Origin: Bacillus sp. FJAT-45350
Lineage (GTDB): Bacteria; Bacillota; Bacilli; Bacillales; NISU01
Reading direction: 5' to 3'
NCBI RefSeq assembly: GCF_002335805.1
Contig: NZ_NISU01000003.1
Location: forward strand, 156,984 to 220,983
DNA length: 64,000 nt
In this document: piece by piece, positions 8,260 through 16,785 of the stretch
Position numbering within the stretch: position 1 is the first letter of the stretch
How the letters are laid out: every line of letters starts with the position of its first letter
Notes under the pieces: generated by a model
What the model was told of the DNA's origin: nothing
Database searches by the model: none
Seen by the model: only the letters and a program-made list of their open reading frames with translations
Program-made: the position numbers and the translations under genes

Positions 8260-8288
8260 ATCATAGATTTTATTCAAGAGCATGTCAA
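8260..8288 (-). promoter_or_regulatory. Sigma-A promoter of hemQ
   Basis: On the minus strand, TTGACA (8283-8288) is followed by 17 bp and TATGAT (8260-8265), about 45 bases before the hemQ start codon. Confidence 0.85.
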
Positions 8289-8360
8289 AGGAGGTGATTA
8301 ATTGTCAATTGATAATAGGTAGTGTCTAAATTTAAAACTAACCAATTATGAGAACTTAAT

Positions 8361-8396
8361 TAAAAAACAGCCGAGTGCTTTTAAGCACAGAGCTGT
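8361..8396 (-). terminator. Terminator of the enoyl-CoA hydratase/fadH operon
   Basis: On the minus strand ACAGC..GTGCTT pairs with AAGCAC..GCTGT and is followed by six T residues. Confidence 0.85.
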
Positions 8397-8403
8397 CTAA
8401 TTA

Positions 8404-9144
8404 TTATTTCTTTACAAAATTCATTATCGCTTGATGGTGTTCGTCTGAACGACCTGCTTGACGTTGAGCCTCTTCTTCCATCTTTAGTACATCTTCTAAA
8501 CTGTTATCTAAGCCTTGGACCATGTTTTGTTTCATTAAATGATAAGAACTTAGAGGTAACTGTAAAATTTGATTGATGAAATCTTGCCCGTTACCAATTT
8601 TATTAATTAGTCCTATTTCTAGTGCTCTATCAGCAGAAATTGTTTTCCCAAGTGCTAACTCAAGTGCGTTTCCAAGTCCTACGAGACGAGGGAGAAAGTA
8701 GGATGCACCTGCATCGGGAACTAAGCCAATCTTCAAAAAGCTAAGAGCAAATTTAGCATTAGGTTCCGCTACCCGGTAATCACATGCAAGAGGAATACTT
8801 AATCCAGCTCCGACACAGATTCCATTAATTAAAGCAACAGTTGGCTTTTGAATGCTTTGTATTTTAAGAATGAGCTTATTATAAGAATCTCGTAAATAAT
8901 CACCATAATCAAAAGTTCCAATTTCATTAATAGGTATACTTTTTAAATCTGCTCCAGCCGAGAAAGAGTCCTCAGTCCCTGTTAGTACAATTAGTCTTAC
9001 TGTTTCATCTTGGTCTGCTTCATTAAAGGCTGCGAGTAACTCTTCATGAGTAGGTAGGTCAATTGCATTTTTTACCTCGGGTCTATTTAATGTGATCGTG
9101 GCAACTTGATTTTCAACTGTGTATAATACGTTTTGTTTTGACAT
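8404..9144 (-). CDS. Enoyl-CoA hydratase/isomerase family protein
   Basis: ATG at 9144 is preceded by agaggagc, giving 246 residues; the longer frame overlaps fadH without a site. Crotonase-fold motifs are visible: the oxyanion-hole region TEDSFSAGADLKS and the GICVGAGLSIPLACDYRVA segment. It hydrates or isomerises a double bond in an acyl-CoA during beta-oxidation. It sits 13 bases downstream of the 2,4-dienoyl-CoA reductase gene on the same strand, so both enzymes probably handle unsaturated fatty acids. The exact substrate cannot be read from sequence. Confidence 0.9.
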   Translation of the reverse strand: MSKQNVLYTVENQVATITLNRPEVKNAIDLPTHEELLAAFNEADQDETVRLIVLTGTEDSFSAGADLKSIPINEIGTFDYGDYLRDSYNKLILKIQSIQKPTVALINGICVGAGLSIPLACDYRVAEPNAKFALSFLKIGLVPDAGASYFLPRLVGLGNALELALGKTISADRALEIGLINKIGNGQDFINQILQLPLSSYHLMKQNMVQGLDNSLEDVLKMEEEAQRQAGRSDEHHQAIMNFVKK

Positions 9145-9157
9145 TCTTATCGCTCCT

Positions 9158-11080
9158 CTAAATTTGTCTACCAACTAATGTTCCATCATATATTGCACGC
9201 TTTGCGTCTAGTCCAGATGCATCTTTTGCGCCACCAATAAGATGGACATGAGAATGGCGTTCTTTTAATTTTTTGTATAGCTGTTCATTAGGTAGTTGTC
9301 CGCTTGCAGTAATAATGGTGTCTGCCTGTACTAGCTGTTCTTTATCATCAATCGTAACATGAATTCCCTCAGTTGTAATTTGGTTATACGTAATATTTCC
9401 AATCATTTGAATGCCCTTTTGTTTTAATTCTAAGAGTGTGGCCCATCTAGTTGTCTTGCCTATTCCACGAGCAAAGCTCTTTCCTCGCTGTAAAAGTGTT
9501 ATGTCATAAGTTCCTTTACTTTTTAAGAAGAGGGATAAATCACAGGCAATCCCCCCACCGCCAATGATAACTATTTTTTCTCCTTTAGGAATGATTCCTT
9601 CGAAAATGTCACGATAAGATAGTACGTCAGCATGTATGCCGGTAATATCAGGAGTACGAGGGATAATTCCAACAGCAACGATGACCTCATCCGCTTGATC
9701 AAGCAAAGGATCTTCATCTGTAATCCTGTAATTTAGTTGCTGTTTTACTCCAAGCTTATCGAGTTGAACTTGATAGTAACGAATTGTTTCTTTGAACTCC
9801 TGTTTTCCAGGTACAGAGCTAGCGTAAAGTAGCTGTCCACCAAGAGATGATTTTTCATCTACAATCGTAACACTATGCCCCCTTGATGCAGCGCTGCGTG
9901 CAGCTTCTAGTCCAGCAGGTCCAGCACCTATGACAAGTACATTCTTTCTCTGTACAGCCATTTCATTTGTAAATAAAAGCTCTCTACCTGCTTCAGGGTT
10001 AACAAGACAGCTAGCAAATTTCCCTTCGAATATATGGTCAAGACATGCTTGGTTACAGGCAATACACGTATTAATTTCGTCAGGTCGATTCTCGATTGTT
10101 TTTGTGACAAAGGATGGGTCGGCTAAAAATGGACGAGCCATTGAAACGATATCAGCCCTTTTTTCTTCGAGGACTTTTTCTGCGTCTACAGGATTATTAA
10201 TTCGGTTGCTTGCGATAACAGGAATTTTGATATGTTCTTTTATTTTGGCTGCTACCGGAGTAAAGTGGAGCCTTGGTACTTTCATTGAAATAGTGGGAAC
10301 CTTTGATTCGTGCCAACCTATCCCAATATTGAGAGCATCTACTCCGGCTTTTTCTAATTCTTTCGCGATAAGTATTGTTTCTTCTTCTGTTGTGCTACTT
10401 TCAATTAAATCAATACCTGACATTCGGAATATGACTGGGTAACTCGAGCCTACTTCCTCACGAATAGCTTTCACTATCTCTAGAGCAAAGCGGTTTCTGT
10501 TTTCAAATGACCCACCCCATTTATCGTTTCGGACATTTGTGACAGGTGAAAAAAATTGGTTAATTAGATAGCCTTCAGAACCCATAATTTCAACCGCATC
10601 AAAGCCCGCTTTCTTTGCACGACGAGCGCCAGTAGCAAAGTGACTTATCGTTTGTACTACTTGATCAGATGTTAATTCATGTGGAGAATCTGGGTTGATT
10701 GGTGACTTAATTGGGGATGGTGCTACAGGATGTAACTTTGTTAACGCTTTATAGGAATAGCGGCCTGCATGGAAGAGCTGTAAGGCAATTCGTCCACCGG
10801 CTTTATGAACTTTATCGGTTAACGGTTTCCATAATGTTATGTCCTCGTCTTTATAAATGGACATAAAGTTTTCAGAGCCACTACCTTCAGGGCAAACAGC
10901 TACACCACCAGTAACGATAAGTCCAACATGTTCTTTCGCACGTTTCGCATAGAATGCAGTCAATCGACTCATTCCATTTGCTTCACTTTCAAGACCTACA
11001 TGCATTGAGCCCATCATGACACGGTTCGGTAAAGTTAATGAGTTAATTGTGATAGGGGAAAGTAAATTATGATACGCCAA
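9158..11080 (-). CDS. fadH: 2,4-dienoyl-CoA reductase, old-yellow-enzyme/FAD fusion
   Basis: The 640 residues contain an FMN-binding TIM barrel (about 1-330), a 4Fe-4S cysteine cluster (CIACNQAC followed by C about 12 residues later, near 340-360) and an FAD/NAD(P) Rossmann domain (VIGAGPAGLEAARSA near 385, then IVIIGGGGIACDL). This is the bacterial NADPH 2,4-dienoyl-CoA reductase layout, used for unsaturated fatty acids with even-position double bonds. A FadR-like operator overlaps its promoter. Related OYE reductases with other substrates cannot be fully excluded. Confidence 0.88.
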   Translation of the reverse strand: MAYHNLLSPITINSLTLPNRVMMGSMHVGLESEANGMSRLTAFYAKRAKEHVGLIVTGGVAVCPEGSGSENFMSIYKDEDITLWKPLTDKVHKAGGRIALQLFHAGRYSYKALTKLHPVAPSPIKSPINPDSPHELTSDQVVQTISHFATGARRAKKAGFDAVEIMGSEGYLINQFFSPVTNVRNDKWGGSFENRNRFALEIVKAIREEVGSSYPVIFRMSGIDLIESSTTEEETILIAKELEKAGVDALNIGIGWHESKVPTISMKVPRLHFTPVAAKIKEHIKIPVIASNRINNPVDAEKVLEEKRADIVSMARPFLADPSFVTKTIENRPDEINTCIACNQACLDHIFEGKFASCLVNPEAGRELLFTNEMAVQRKNVLVIGAGPAGLEAARSAASRGHSVTIVDEKSSLGGQLLYASSVPGKQEFKETIRYYQVQLDKLGVKQQLNYRITDEDPLLDQADEVIVAVGIIPRTPDITGIHADVLSYRDIFEGIIPKGEKIVIIGGGGIACDLSLFLKSKGTYDITLLQRGKSFARGIGKTTRWATLLELKQKGIQMIGNITYNQITTEGIHVTIDDKEQLVQADTIITASGQLPNEQLYKKLKERHSHVHLIGGAKDASGLDAKRAIYDGTLVGRQI

Positions 11081-11098
11081 AGTGCACCTCCAGAGTTT

Positions 11099-11200
11099 AA
11101 TTTTGAATTACGAATTATGAGTTATGAATTAAGTACAATCCTACAAGTGAAGCTAGTGTTTCTCCTTTAATTTGTTATTCACCATATATAATTCATAATT
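11099..11200. repeat. Paired heptamer-arm element, copy 1 (divergent fadH/pta spacer)
   Basis: Left 32-nt arm 11099-11130 reads AATT + TTGAATT + ACGAATT + ATGAGTT + ATGAATT. The right arm 11169-11200, also AATT-bounded and 32 nt long, is its degenerate inverted partner (about 22/32). The core is 38 bp with no clear hairpin. This is the only paired copy in a divergent spacer and the most degenerate. Confidence 0.75.
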
Positions 11201-11211
11201 GCTTTTATCTC

Positions 11212-11232
11212 ATTATACTGAATGGTCATTCA
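11212..11232 (-). promoter_or_regulatory. fadH promoter with FadR-like operator
   Basis: TGAATGGTCATTCA (11219-11232) is a 14-bp palindrome with a 2-bp centre. On the minus strand it lies one base upstream of a consensus -10 TATAAT (11212-11217). The same palindrome occurs before fadF at 28120-28133. The half-sites resemble those of Bacillus FadR, a TetR-type repressor released by long-chain acyl-CoA. The assignment is inference; the spacing differs from the B. subtilis consensus as I recall it. Confidence 0.65.
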
Positions 11233-11472
11233 TTTTAATAGTGTAAATACTAAAAATTCTGAATAAATATTTCTACAAAGTTTTGTTAAATTTTTATAAG
11301 GTATGTGTAATCAATTGGATGGAACACTTATTAATAAGGGGAAAATAACATACAAATGTAAATCCGTTATTAGAAAATTTTAACTTTAGTACAATTAGGT
11401 AATTGAGGTTTCCTTTTCTAATAAAGAGGAGTATTCTATGGTGTAGGTTGATCAGATGAGGAGGGATTTTTC

Positions 11473-12462
11473 GTGAGTGATCTTTTCACGGAAATTACAG
11501 AAAAGGTAAAGCGTCATCATCCATCAGTTGTTTTACCTGAAGGATTAGATGAACGTATTTTAGAAGCAGCAGGACAATTGTCTAATGATGAAGTGTTAAA
11601 GCCAATCTTAATTGGTGATGAAACATTAATTTATAATAAAGCAAAAGAACTTGGCGTTACGTTTAAGGAAATAGAGATTATAGACCCACGTACTTACAAG
11701 TATTTTGACCAAGTTGTTGAGTCGTTTATTGAACGCCGCAAAGGTAAAGAAACGGAACAGTCTGCTAAGGAGAAGCTACTACAAGAGAACTACTTTGGTA
11801 CGATGCTTGTTCATATGGATAAAGCTGATGGTTTAGTTAGTGGGGCTGCTCATTCGACGGGAGATACTGTACGCCCAGCGTTACAAATCATTAAAACGCA
11901 ACCAGGTATTAATAAAACATCAGGTGTGTTTGTAATGGTAAAGGATAATCAAAAGTTCGTATTCGGTGATTGTGCCATAAATATAGCACCTAATAGTGAA
12001 GAACTAGCGGAAATTGCAATAGCAACAGCGGAAACAGCTAAAGTTTTTGGACTAGATCCGAAAGTAGCAATGCTTAGTTTTTCAACAAAAGGTTCAGCGT
12101 CTTCAATAGAAACAAGAAAAGTATCTGAGGCAACAAAGCTCGCACAAGCTACACGTCCAGATCTTGTTATTGACGGTGAGTTCCAATTTGATGCTGCATT
12201 TGTTCCTGCAGTTGCCCAAAAGAAGGCACCAGATTCTCCATTACGAGGGGAAGCTAATGTATTTATATTCCCTAGTCTTGAATCAGGAAATCTTGGATAC
12301 AAAATTGCCCAGCGTCTAGGTGGATACGAAGCTATAGGACCAATTCTACAAGGGCTAAATAAGCCTGTTAATGATTTATCTCGTGGATGTAACGTAAAGG
12401 ATGTTTATAAGTTGTCGTTAATCACTGCGATGCAGTCAATTAATCAAAAGGTGATGAACTAG
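11473..12462 (+). CDS. pta: Phosphate acetyltransferase
   Basis: 329 residues, the short bacterial Pta. It interconverts acetyl-CoA and acetyl phosphate, the first step of overflow acetate formation together with acetate kinase. Family motifs include GLVSGAAHSTGDTVRPALQI near residue 120 and the C-terminal NVFIFPSLESGNLGYKIAQR region. The start is GTG with gaggaggga 5 bases upstream. It is monocistronic, converging on lipL with a shared hairpin terminator. The 240-bp leader before it holds no gene and no recognisable cre site was identified. Confidence 0.97.
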   Translation: MSDLFTEITEKVKRHHPSVVLPEGLDERILEAAGQLSNDEVLKPILIGDETLIYNKAKELGVTFKEIEIIDPRTYKYFDQVVESFIERRKGKETEQSAKEKLLQENYFGTMLVHMDKADGLVSGAAHSTGDTVRPALQIIKTQPGINKTSGVFVMVKDNQKFVFGDCAINIAPNSEELAEIAIATAETAKVFGLDPKVAMLSFSTKGSASSIETRKVSEATKLAQATRPDLVIDGEFQFDAAFVPAVAQKKAPDSPLRGEANVFIFPSLESGNLGYKIAQRLGGYEAIGPILQGLNKPVNDLSRGCNVKDVYKLSLITAMQSINQKVMN

Positions 12463-12558
12463 CACTAGGGCCAGAATCAACGTGTATTTTTCACTTTTAT
12501 TGTGGCTTTATTGTATGGTTTACAGCTAGTAAAGTTATTACCGTCGTTTTTATATAGT

Positions 12559-12590
12559 AAGCACTGGAATCAAAATTCCAGTGCTTTTTC
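12559..12590. terminator. Bidirectional terminator between pta and lipL
   Basis: AAGCACTGGAAT pairs perfectly with ATTCCAGTGCTT, followed by TTTT. The lipL stop codon lies in the loop. Confidence 0.9.
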
Positions 12591-13388
12591 GTTTCGATTT
12601 GTGATCCTTTGTAATTGATATTGAAATAAGTCTATTTCCTCAGGGGTTAGAGATGACGGCATAAGCGTGCATTTTTGGTTTGTCATCGTAATAAGAAGCT
12701 GATGCATGATACTACTTATCGTATAATACTTCCCTACGAGTGTTGATAGTGAAGCCATTGTTTCTGGCTTGATTCGTGGATATTCAAACTTTGTTGGTTG
12801 TTCTTGAACGGATTTTTCGTAAAACTCTTTAATTAACTCAGCTCGTTGTGAACCACTATTTTTCACACAAAGATAAATCTGAACAGCTACACCCCCACGA
12901 ATACGGCGCTGGGAGATCCCTGCAAACTTTTTGCCATCAATACTTAAATCAAAGCTGCCAGGACAGTAGGAGCCAACAATTTCTCTAGCTTCTATCGTTA
13001 CATTTTCTTCAGAGAGCAAAGCTTGGATAAGCTCAAACATTAGCTCATACCCATGATTTATTGACAATTTTTTTTCTTCTTTTAAAATAAGTGATAAATT
13101 TAAAATGCCATCGTCTAAGACGACCGCTAGACCACCAGAATTACGAACAATGACCTTATATCCAGCAGATTGTAAAAAATTAATCCCGTCCTGCACGAAT
13201 GGTAGTCGGCTATCCTGAATTCCAAGGACAACGGTTTGATGATGAACCCAAGAGCGTAAAACTGGTTCAGATTTCAATTCTCCAACTGATGAACACAATG
13301 TATCATCATAAGCAAAAGAATGTAGCGCATCAAACCCAAATGTTGTATGGTCAATAAATCTCCAAGGCTGTTGTAGTAATGAATTCAT
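12570..13388 (-). CDS. lipL: Octanoyl-[GcvH]:protein N-octanoyltransferase (lipoate amidotransferase)
   Basis: The 272-residue frame starts at ATG 13388, 8 bases after aggag; an ATG two codons earlier is too close to that site. The protein matches B. subtilis LipL: RSWVHH.TVVLGIQD, VRNSGGLAVVLDDG, catalytic cysteine in GSYCPGSFDLSI (C142) and the DGKKFAGISQRR segment. LipL moves octanoyl or lipoyl from GcvH to the E2 subunits of 2-oxoacid dehydrogenases. The location beside pta is conserved with B. subtilis ywfL. Confidence 0.93.
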   Translation of the reverse strand: MNSLLQQPWRFIDHTTFGFDALHSFAYDDTLCSSVGELKSEPVLRSWVHHQTVVLGIQDSRLPFVQDGINFLQSAGYKVIVRNSGGLAVVLDDGILNLSLILKEEKKLSINHGYELMFELIQALLSEENVTIEAREIVGSYCPGSFDLSIDGKKFAGISQRRIRGGVAVQIYLCVKNSGSQRAELIKEFYEKSVQEQPTKFEYPRIKPETMASLSTLVGKYYTISSIMHQLLITMTNQKCTLMPSSLTPEEIDLFQYQLQRITNRNEKALEF

Positions 13389-13495
13389 ATCCATTCTCCT
13401 ATTAAAAAGTTGAGTAAGACGAACTTGATTATAACATAGAGTGTTTTATAGGTATTGGCATTTTTCCTCTCACTTTTCTCTAATACCTTGTTCTG

Positions 13496-13504
13496 TGTTA
13501 TACT
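13496..13504 (+). promoter_or_regulatory. Extended -10 promoter of the DUF1450 gene
   Basis: TGTTATACT (TGN-TATACT) lies 64 bases before the ATG at 13568, in an otherwise empty divergent spacer. Confidence 0.45.
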
Positions 13505-13567
13505 ATCCTTTGCAGATAATGGACAAGACTATATAAATGGAATTTTCTAATGAAAGGAATAAGTAAA

Positions 13568-13789
13568 ATGGCAAACGAGTTTAGAATTTGTGATATTTGC
13601 CAGGCAACGAATATTAAAACGTTGTTGCCGAAGTTAAAAAAGCTAGATGAAAAGGCAGAAATTCACATTGGCTGTCAATCTTATTGTGGCCCGGGTAGAA
13701 AGAAAGCATTTACGATTGTTAATAATCGTCATGTGACAGCACCGAATGAAGACCAGTTGATTACAAAGATAGAAAAGAAAATAAAATAA
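13568..13789 (+). CDS. DUF1450 family protein
   Basis: ATG at 13568 follows aaagga with a 10-base spacing, giving 73 residues. Cysteines in [11 protein letters not shown] and [14 protein letters not shown] define this small Firmicute family (YuzB-like). The pattern suggests a thioredoxin-like or metal-binding mini-protein, but no role is established. A terminator follows, so it is transcribed alone. Confidence 0.75.
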   Translation: MANEFRICDICQATNIKTLLPKLKKLDEKAEIHIGCQSYCGPGRKKAFTIVNNRHVTAPNEDQLITKIEKKIK

Positions 13790-13830
13790 TGTAGGTCTTT
13801 TTGTCAGACATCATTTATATACGAAAACTG

Positions 13831-13863
13831 AACTACCCATACACACTGTAGGGTAGTTTTTAC
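13831..13863 (+). terminator. Terminator after DUF1450 gene
   Basis: AACTACCC..TACA pairs with TGTAGGGTAGTT followed by T residues. Confidence 0.8.
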
Positions 13864-13873
13864 TTTTCGTAGG

Positions 13874-13902
13874 TTTAGATTCATAAAAGAATTTTGTATA
13901 AT
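13874..13902 (+). promoter_or_regulatory. Promoter of ywfO
   Basis: TTTAGA (4/6 match to -35), 17-bp spacer, then consensus TATAAT at 13897-13902, 35 bases before the ATG. Confidence 0.6.
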
Positions 13903-13937
13903 GAGAGTAAGACGAAAAAAGAACGGGGTAGGGTTGA

Positions 13938-15233
13938 ATGACAAAAAGGTACGGACAATTAGAAGAAGAAAAGGTATTTAAAGACCCTGTACACCGCTAT
14001 GTACATGTGAGAGATGAATTGATTTGGGAATTAATTGGGACAAAGGAGTTCCAACGTTTGCGGAGAATAAGACAATTAGGGACGACTTATTTTACTTTCC
14101 ATGGTGCTGAACATTCCCGTTTTAATCATTCACTTGGTGTATATGAGATCACTAGAAGAATTATTGAAGTTTTTCAAGGACGGCCACATTGGGATGATAA
14201 AGACCGATTACTATGCTTATCAGCAGCGTTACTCCATGATGTAGGTCACGGACCATTCTCACACTCTTTTGAAAAGGTATTTGACACGGATCATGAGGAT
14301 TGGACGAGAGAAATTATTCTTGGAGATACTGAGATTAATAAAGTGTTAAAGAATATGGGACCTGAGTTTCCCCAGGATGTGGCAGATGTAATTGAAAAGA
14401 CTCATTCTAATAAGTTAGTTGTGAGTTTAATTTCAAGTCAAATTGATGCGGATCGAATGGATTATTTACAGCGCGATGCTTATTTCACAGGAGTTAGCTA
14501 TGGTCACTTTGATATGGAACGTATTCTTCGAGTAATGAGGCCAACTGATGACCAAGTGGTTTTTAAACAGAGTGGAATGCATGCAGTTGAGGATTATATT
14601 ATGAGTCGCTATCAAATGTACTGGCAAGTATACTTTCACCCAGTGACTCGTAGTGCAGAAGTCATTTTAAGTAAGATATTAATGAGGACAAAAGAATTAT
14701 TTTTAGGTGGATATGCCTTTAAACAAGAGCCTAGACACTTTTATTCCTTCTTTAATGAAAAAAAGAGCTTGGACGATTATTTACGCCTTGATGAGTCGAT
14801 AATGCTCTATTATTTTCAAATTTGGCAAGATGAGGACGATAGCATATTAAGTGATCTTTGTGATAGATTTTTAACTAGAAGGTTGTTTAAATATGTAGAA
14901 TTTAATCCAAATCAGCAAATGCATGATTGGCCAGTTTTACATAAATTATTTACTGAGGCAGAGATTGATCCCGCCTATTATTTGGTTGTTGATTCTTCCT
15001 CTGATTTGCCGTATGATTTCTATCGACCAGGAGAAGAAGAGGAGCGGCTACCGATTCACTTAGTTACACCAAATAGTAAGCTTCGAGAATTATCAAGAGA
15101 GTCGGATGTAGTAGAAGCGATTTCAGGAAAAAAGAGAACCGATCATAAATTATATTTCCCGCTAGACATGCTTGAGGATGAGAGAGACAACGGGGACATT
15201 AAGCGTAAAATTAAAGAAATTTTAATGAAATAG
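13938..15233 (+). CDS. ywfO: HD-domain phosphohydrolase YwfO
   Basis: 431 residues with the HD metal-binding set: H in RFNHSLGVYEITRR, HD in LLHDVGHGPFSHSFEK, and a downstream D in SSQIDADRMDYL. This places it with the dGTPase-like/SAMHD1-like triphosphohydrolases; B. subtilis YwfO is the orthologue by position and sequence. It is expected to cleave nucleotide triphosphates, but the substrate cannot be read here. It is followed at 12 bases by ywgA, forming a two-gene unit ended by a hairpin at 15777. Confidence 0.9.
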   Translation: MTKRYGQLEEEKVFKDPVHRYVHVRDELIWELIGTKEFQRLRRIRQLGTTYFTFHGAEHSRFNHSLGVYEITRRIIEVFQGRPHWDDKDRLLCLSAALLHDVGHGPFSHSFEKVFDTDHEDWTREIILGDTEINKVLKNMGPEFPQDVADVIEKTHSNKLVVSLISSQIDADRMDYLQRDAYFTGVSYGHFDMERILRVMRPTDDQVVFKQSGMHAVEDYIMSRYQMYWQVYFHPVTRSAEVILSKILMRTKELFLGGYAFKQEPRHFYSFFNEKKSLDDYLRLDESIMLYYFQIWQDEDDSILSDLCDRFLTRRLFKYVEFNPNQQMHDWPVLHKLFTEAEIDPAYYLVVDSSSDLPYDFYRPGEEEERLPIHLVTPNSKLRELSRESDVVEAISGKKRTDHKLYFPLDMLEDERDNGDIKRKIKEILMK

Positions 15234-15245
15234 GGGGAAACGGTT

Positions 15246-15752
15246 TTGCTGAAAGAACATGCTAAATTGCTTGCGATGTTCCAACAAGCAGGGGAGATTA
15301 TTGGACGTAAAAAACTACAAAAGATAGTTTATATTGCGAAGAAAATGGATATTCCCTTTTCTGAACGATACAAATTTCATATGTTTGGCCCGTATTCTGA
15401 GGAGCTTACGTTACGTATAGAAGAGCTATGTAACCTAGGCTTTATTAATGAAACAAAGGAAAGTAAAGGTGGCTATTACCAGTACCGCTATACCTTGACT
15501 GAAGAAGGTATTGAATTTCTTCAAATGTATGAATTTGAGTTACCAAAAATCGAGGAATTAGTGACTAGCATGAATGAACAGAGTTCACGGTTCCTTGAGC
15601 TTGTTTCGACTATGTTATATTTCGACGAATTACCTATAAATGAGTTAAAAGAAAAAGTGACAACAGTAAAGAAAAAGCAAAATTACACAGATGAAGATAT
15701 GGACCGAGCGATTGAATTCATCTCAAGCCTACGAGGTGCATTAGTCCATTAA
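15246..15752 (+). CDS. ywgA: YwgA family protein
   Basis: TTG start at 15246 with agggggaaa upstream; 168 residues. It begins with a winged-helix-like region (KLLAMFQQAGEIIGRKKLQKIVY) and a FGPYSEEL motif, reminiscent of the Panacea/SocA-like fold of antitoxin-associated proteins, followed by a helical C terminus. Pairing with ywfO is conserved in Bacilli. No function has been shown for the family as far as I know. Confidence 0.85.
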   Translation: MLKEHAKLLAMFQQAGEIIGRKKLQKIVYIAKKMDIPFSERYKFHMFGPYSEELTLRIEELCNLGFINETKESKGGYYQYRYTLTEEGIEFLQMYEFELPKIEELVTSMNEQSSRFLELVSTMLYFDELPINELKEKVTTVKKKQNYTDEDMDRAIEFISSLRGALVH

Positions 15753-15776
15753 AATGGACAAGTCTTCAGAAATAAT

Positions 15777-15816
15777 AGACGTGCAACCAGTTATATGGTC
15801 ACACGTCTTTTTCTTT
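15777..15816 (+). terminator. Terminator of ywfO-ywgA
   Basis: AGACGTG pairs with CACGTCT around an inner ACCA/TGGT stem and is followed by a T-rich tract. Confidence 0.85.
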
Positions 15817-15919
15817 TGAAAAGAGTTCAGTCATTGAATAGTGTTTGACGATGAACGTTATGATAAACTAAGGTTAGAGCATATACTATATGTAAATTTA
15901 ATTGAAAGGGATGGTAGGG

Positions 15920-16453
15920 ATGGATCTCTTCAAAGATGAAGATAAAAATCAGAAAAAGAAACCTTCAGGATTTAATATTTTAGCTAATAACCCTAAGGTT
16001 GATCATGGTGGTTACGGGGCAGGAGTTCTTAACTTAGATAATATTTCCCCAGTTATTGTTGACCCAGAAGACAATCAAGCGTACATAGATATGGGCGCAC
16101 TGCATGCACGTTCTGCAGTTGAAAAGAGAATTAAGTTTTTGCCTAATCGTGAGGAAGTACCTAATGGTCGATTATACTGGCTAGTTTGGGTTACGGTTAA
16201 TAACAAAGGTGAAGGACCATTTTATTATGGAGTAACTGGCTGTGAAATGACTGTTGATGAGGAAATTCGTCGGGGTTACAAAAGCTTACCAGAACATGTT
16301 AATAAAATGGATAAATCACTAAAAGGTCATGTCATGATTGAGGATATGGATGACAAATCGAAGAAACTTCTGGGTGTGTTTTTAAAAGAACATAACGAAG
16401 AATTCTGGAATCGCTCAGACGAAAAGCTACGAACAGAACTATTAGGAGAGTAG
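15920..16453 (+). CDS. ywhD: YwhD family protein
   Basis: Three in-frame starts exist (TTG 15902, ATG 15911, ATG 15920). The last is preferred because gaaaggg lies 9 bases before it. The 177-residue product (FNILANNPKVDHGGYG, GRLYWLVWVTVNN) matches the uncharacterised YwhD family found next to pbpG in B. subtilis. It is soluble, with no membrane segment or recognised catalytic motif. Confidence 0.85.
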   Translation: MDLFKDEDKNQKKKPSGFNILANNPKVDHGGYGAGVLNLDNISPVIVDPEDNQAYIDMGALHARSAVEKRIKFLPNREEVPNGRLYWLVWVTVNNKGEGPFYYGVTGCEMTVDEEIRRGYKSLPEHVNKMDKSLKGHVMIEDMDDKSKKLLGVFLKEHNEEFWNRSDEKLRTELLGE

Positions 16454-16590
16454 TTACTAATGTTTTTACTCTGTCTACCCTTAAACAAAAAAAGTTTTGA
16501 ACGATTTATGAATTATCATAATGGGTCTTGAGCTTTTATAAGATTGTTATTAAACTTAGACATAGTATAAAACACTTTTTATACTAGGAC

Positions 16591-16628
16591 ACAAAAAAGT
16601 GCGAAGGTAACCCTTCGCACTTTTTTAA
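16591..16628. terminator. Terminator after ywhD
   Basis: AAAAAGTGCGAAGG pairs with CCTTCGCACTTTTT across GTAAC-type loop bases; T runs on either side make it usable in both directions. Confidence 0.9.
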
Positions 16629-16660
16629 TTATATAAGTTAACATGTATCGCTTTTAACCC

Positions 16661-16785
16661 CCATTAACCATTAACAATTAAACTACGCATTCCAATTCGC
16701 AATTCGCAATTCGCAATTCTAAATCGCCCCTAACGTCCTTCCCATTCATAACTCATAATTCTAAATTTGCAATTTGCAATTGCCC
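16661..16785. repeat. Unpaired, mixed heptamer arrays beside pbpG
   Basis: Successive 7-nt tandem arrays lie in one orientation: CATTAAC twice, AATTCGC three times then AATTCTA, ATTCATA/ACTCATA/ATTCTAA, and ATTTGCA twice. CGCCCCTAA and TGCCCCTAA follow two of them. No opposite-orientation arms are present. These share the 7-nt period of the paired elements elsewhere but use different unit sequences, so the period may matter more than the sequence (inference). Confidence 0.7.

Larger units (their letters stand above)
16454..16785. other. Convergent spacer: two hairpins plus heptamer repeats
   Basis: A 332-bp gene-free interval between ywhD and pbpG. It contains a hairpin TAGTATAAAA/TTTTATACTA (16563-16587), a strong terminator (16591-16628) and then about 120 bp of heptamer-periodic repeats annotated separately. 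Confidence 0.8.

Noticed and set aside
8284-8296. AAAGGAGGTGAT, an exact complement of the 16S 3' end, on the plus strand
   Set aside because: It could be a ribosome binding site or an rRNA fragment, but the following TTG frame stops after six codons and the match to rRNA ends at 12 bases.
9930-10442. 170-codon plus-strand frame inside fadH
   Set aside because: Shadow frame opposite a strongly conserved coding region; serine-rich composition is typical of antisense translation.
16661-16785. CRISPR-like array because of regular short repeats
   Set aside because: Units are 7 nt without spacers, so it is tandem or degenerate repeat DNA, not a CRISPR array.
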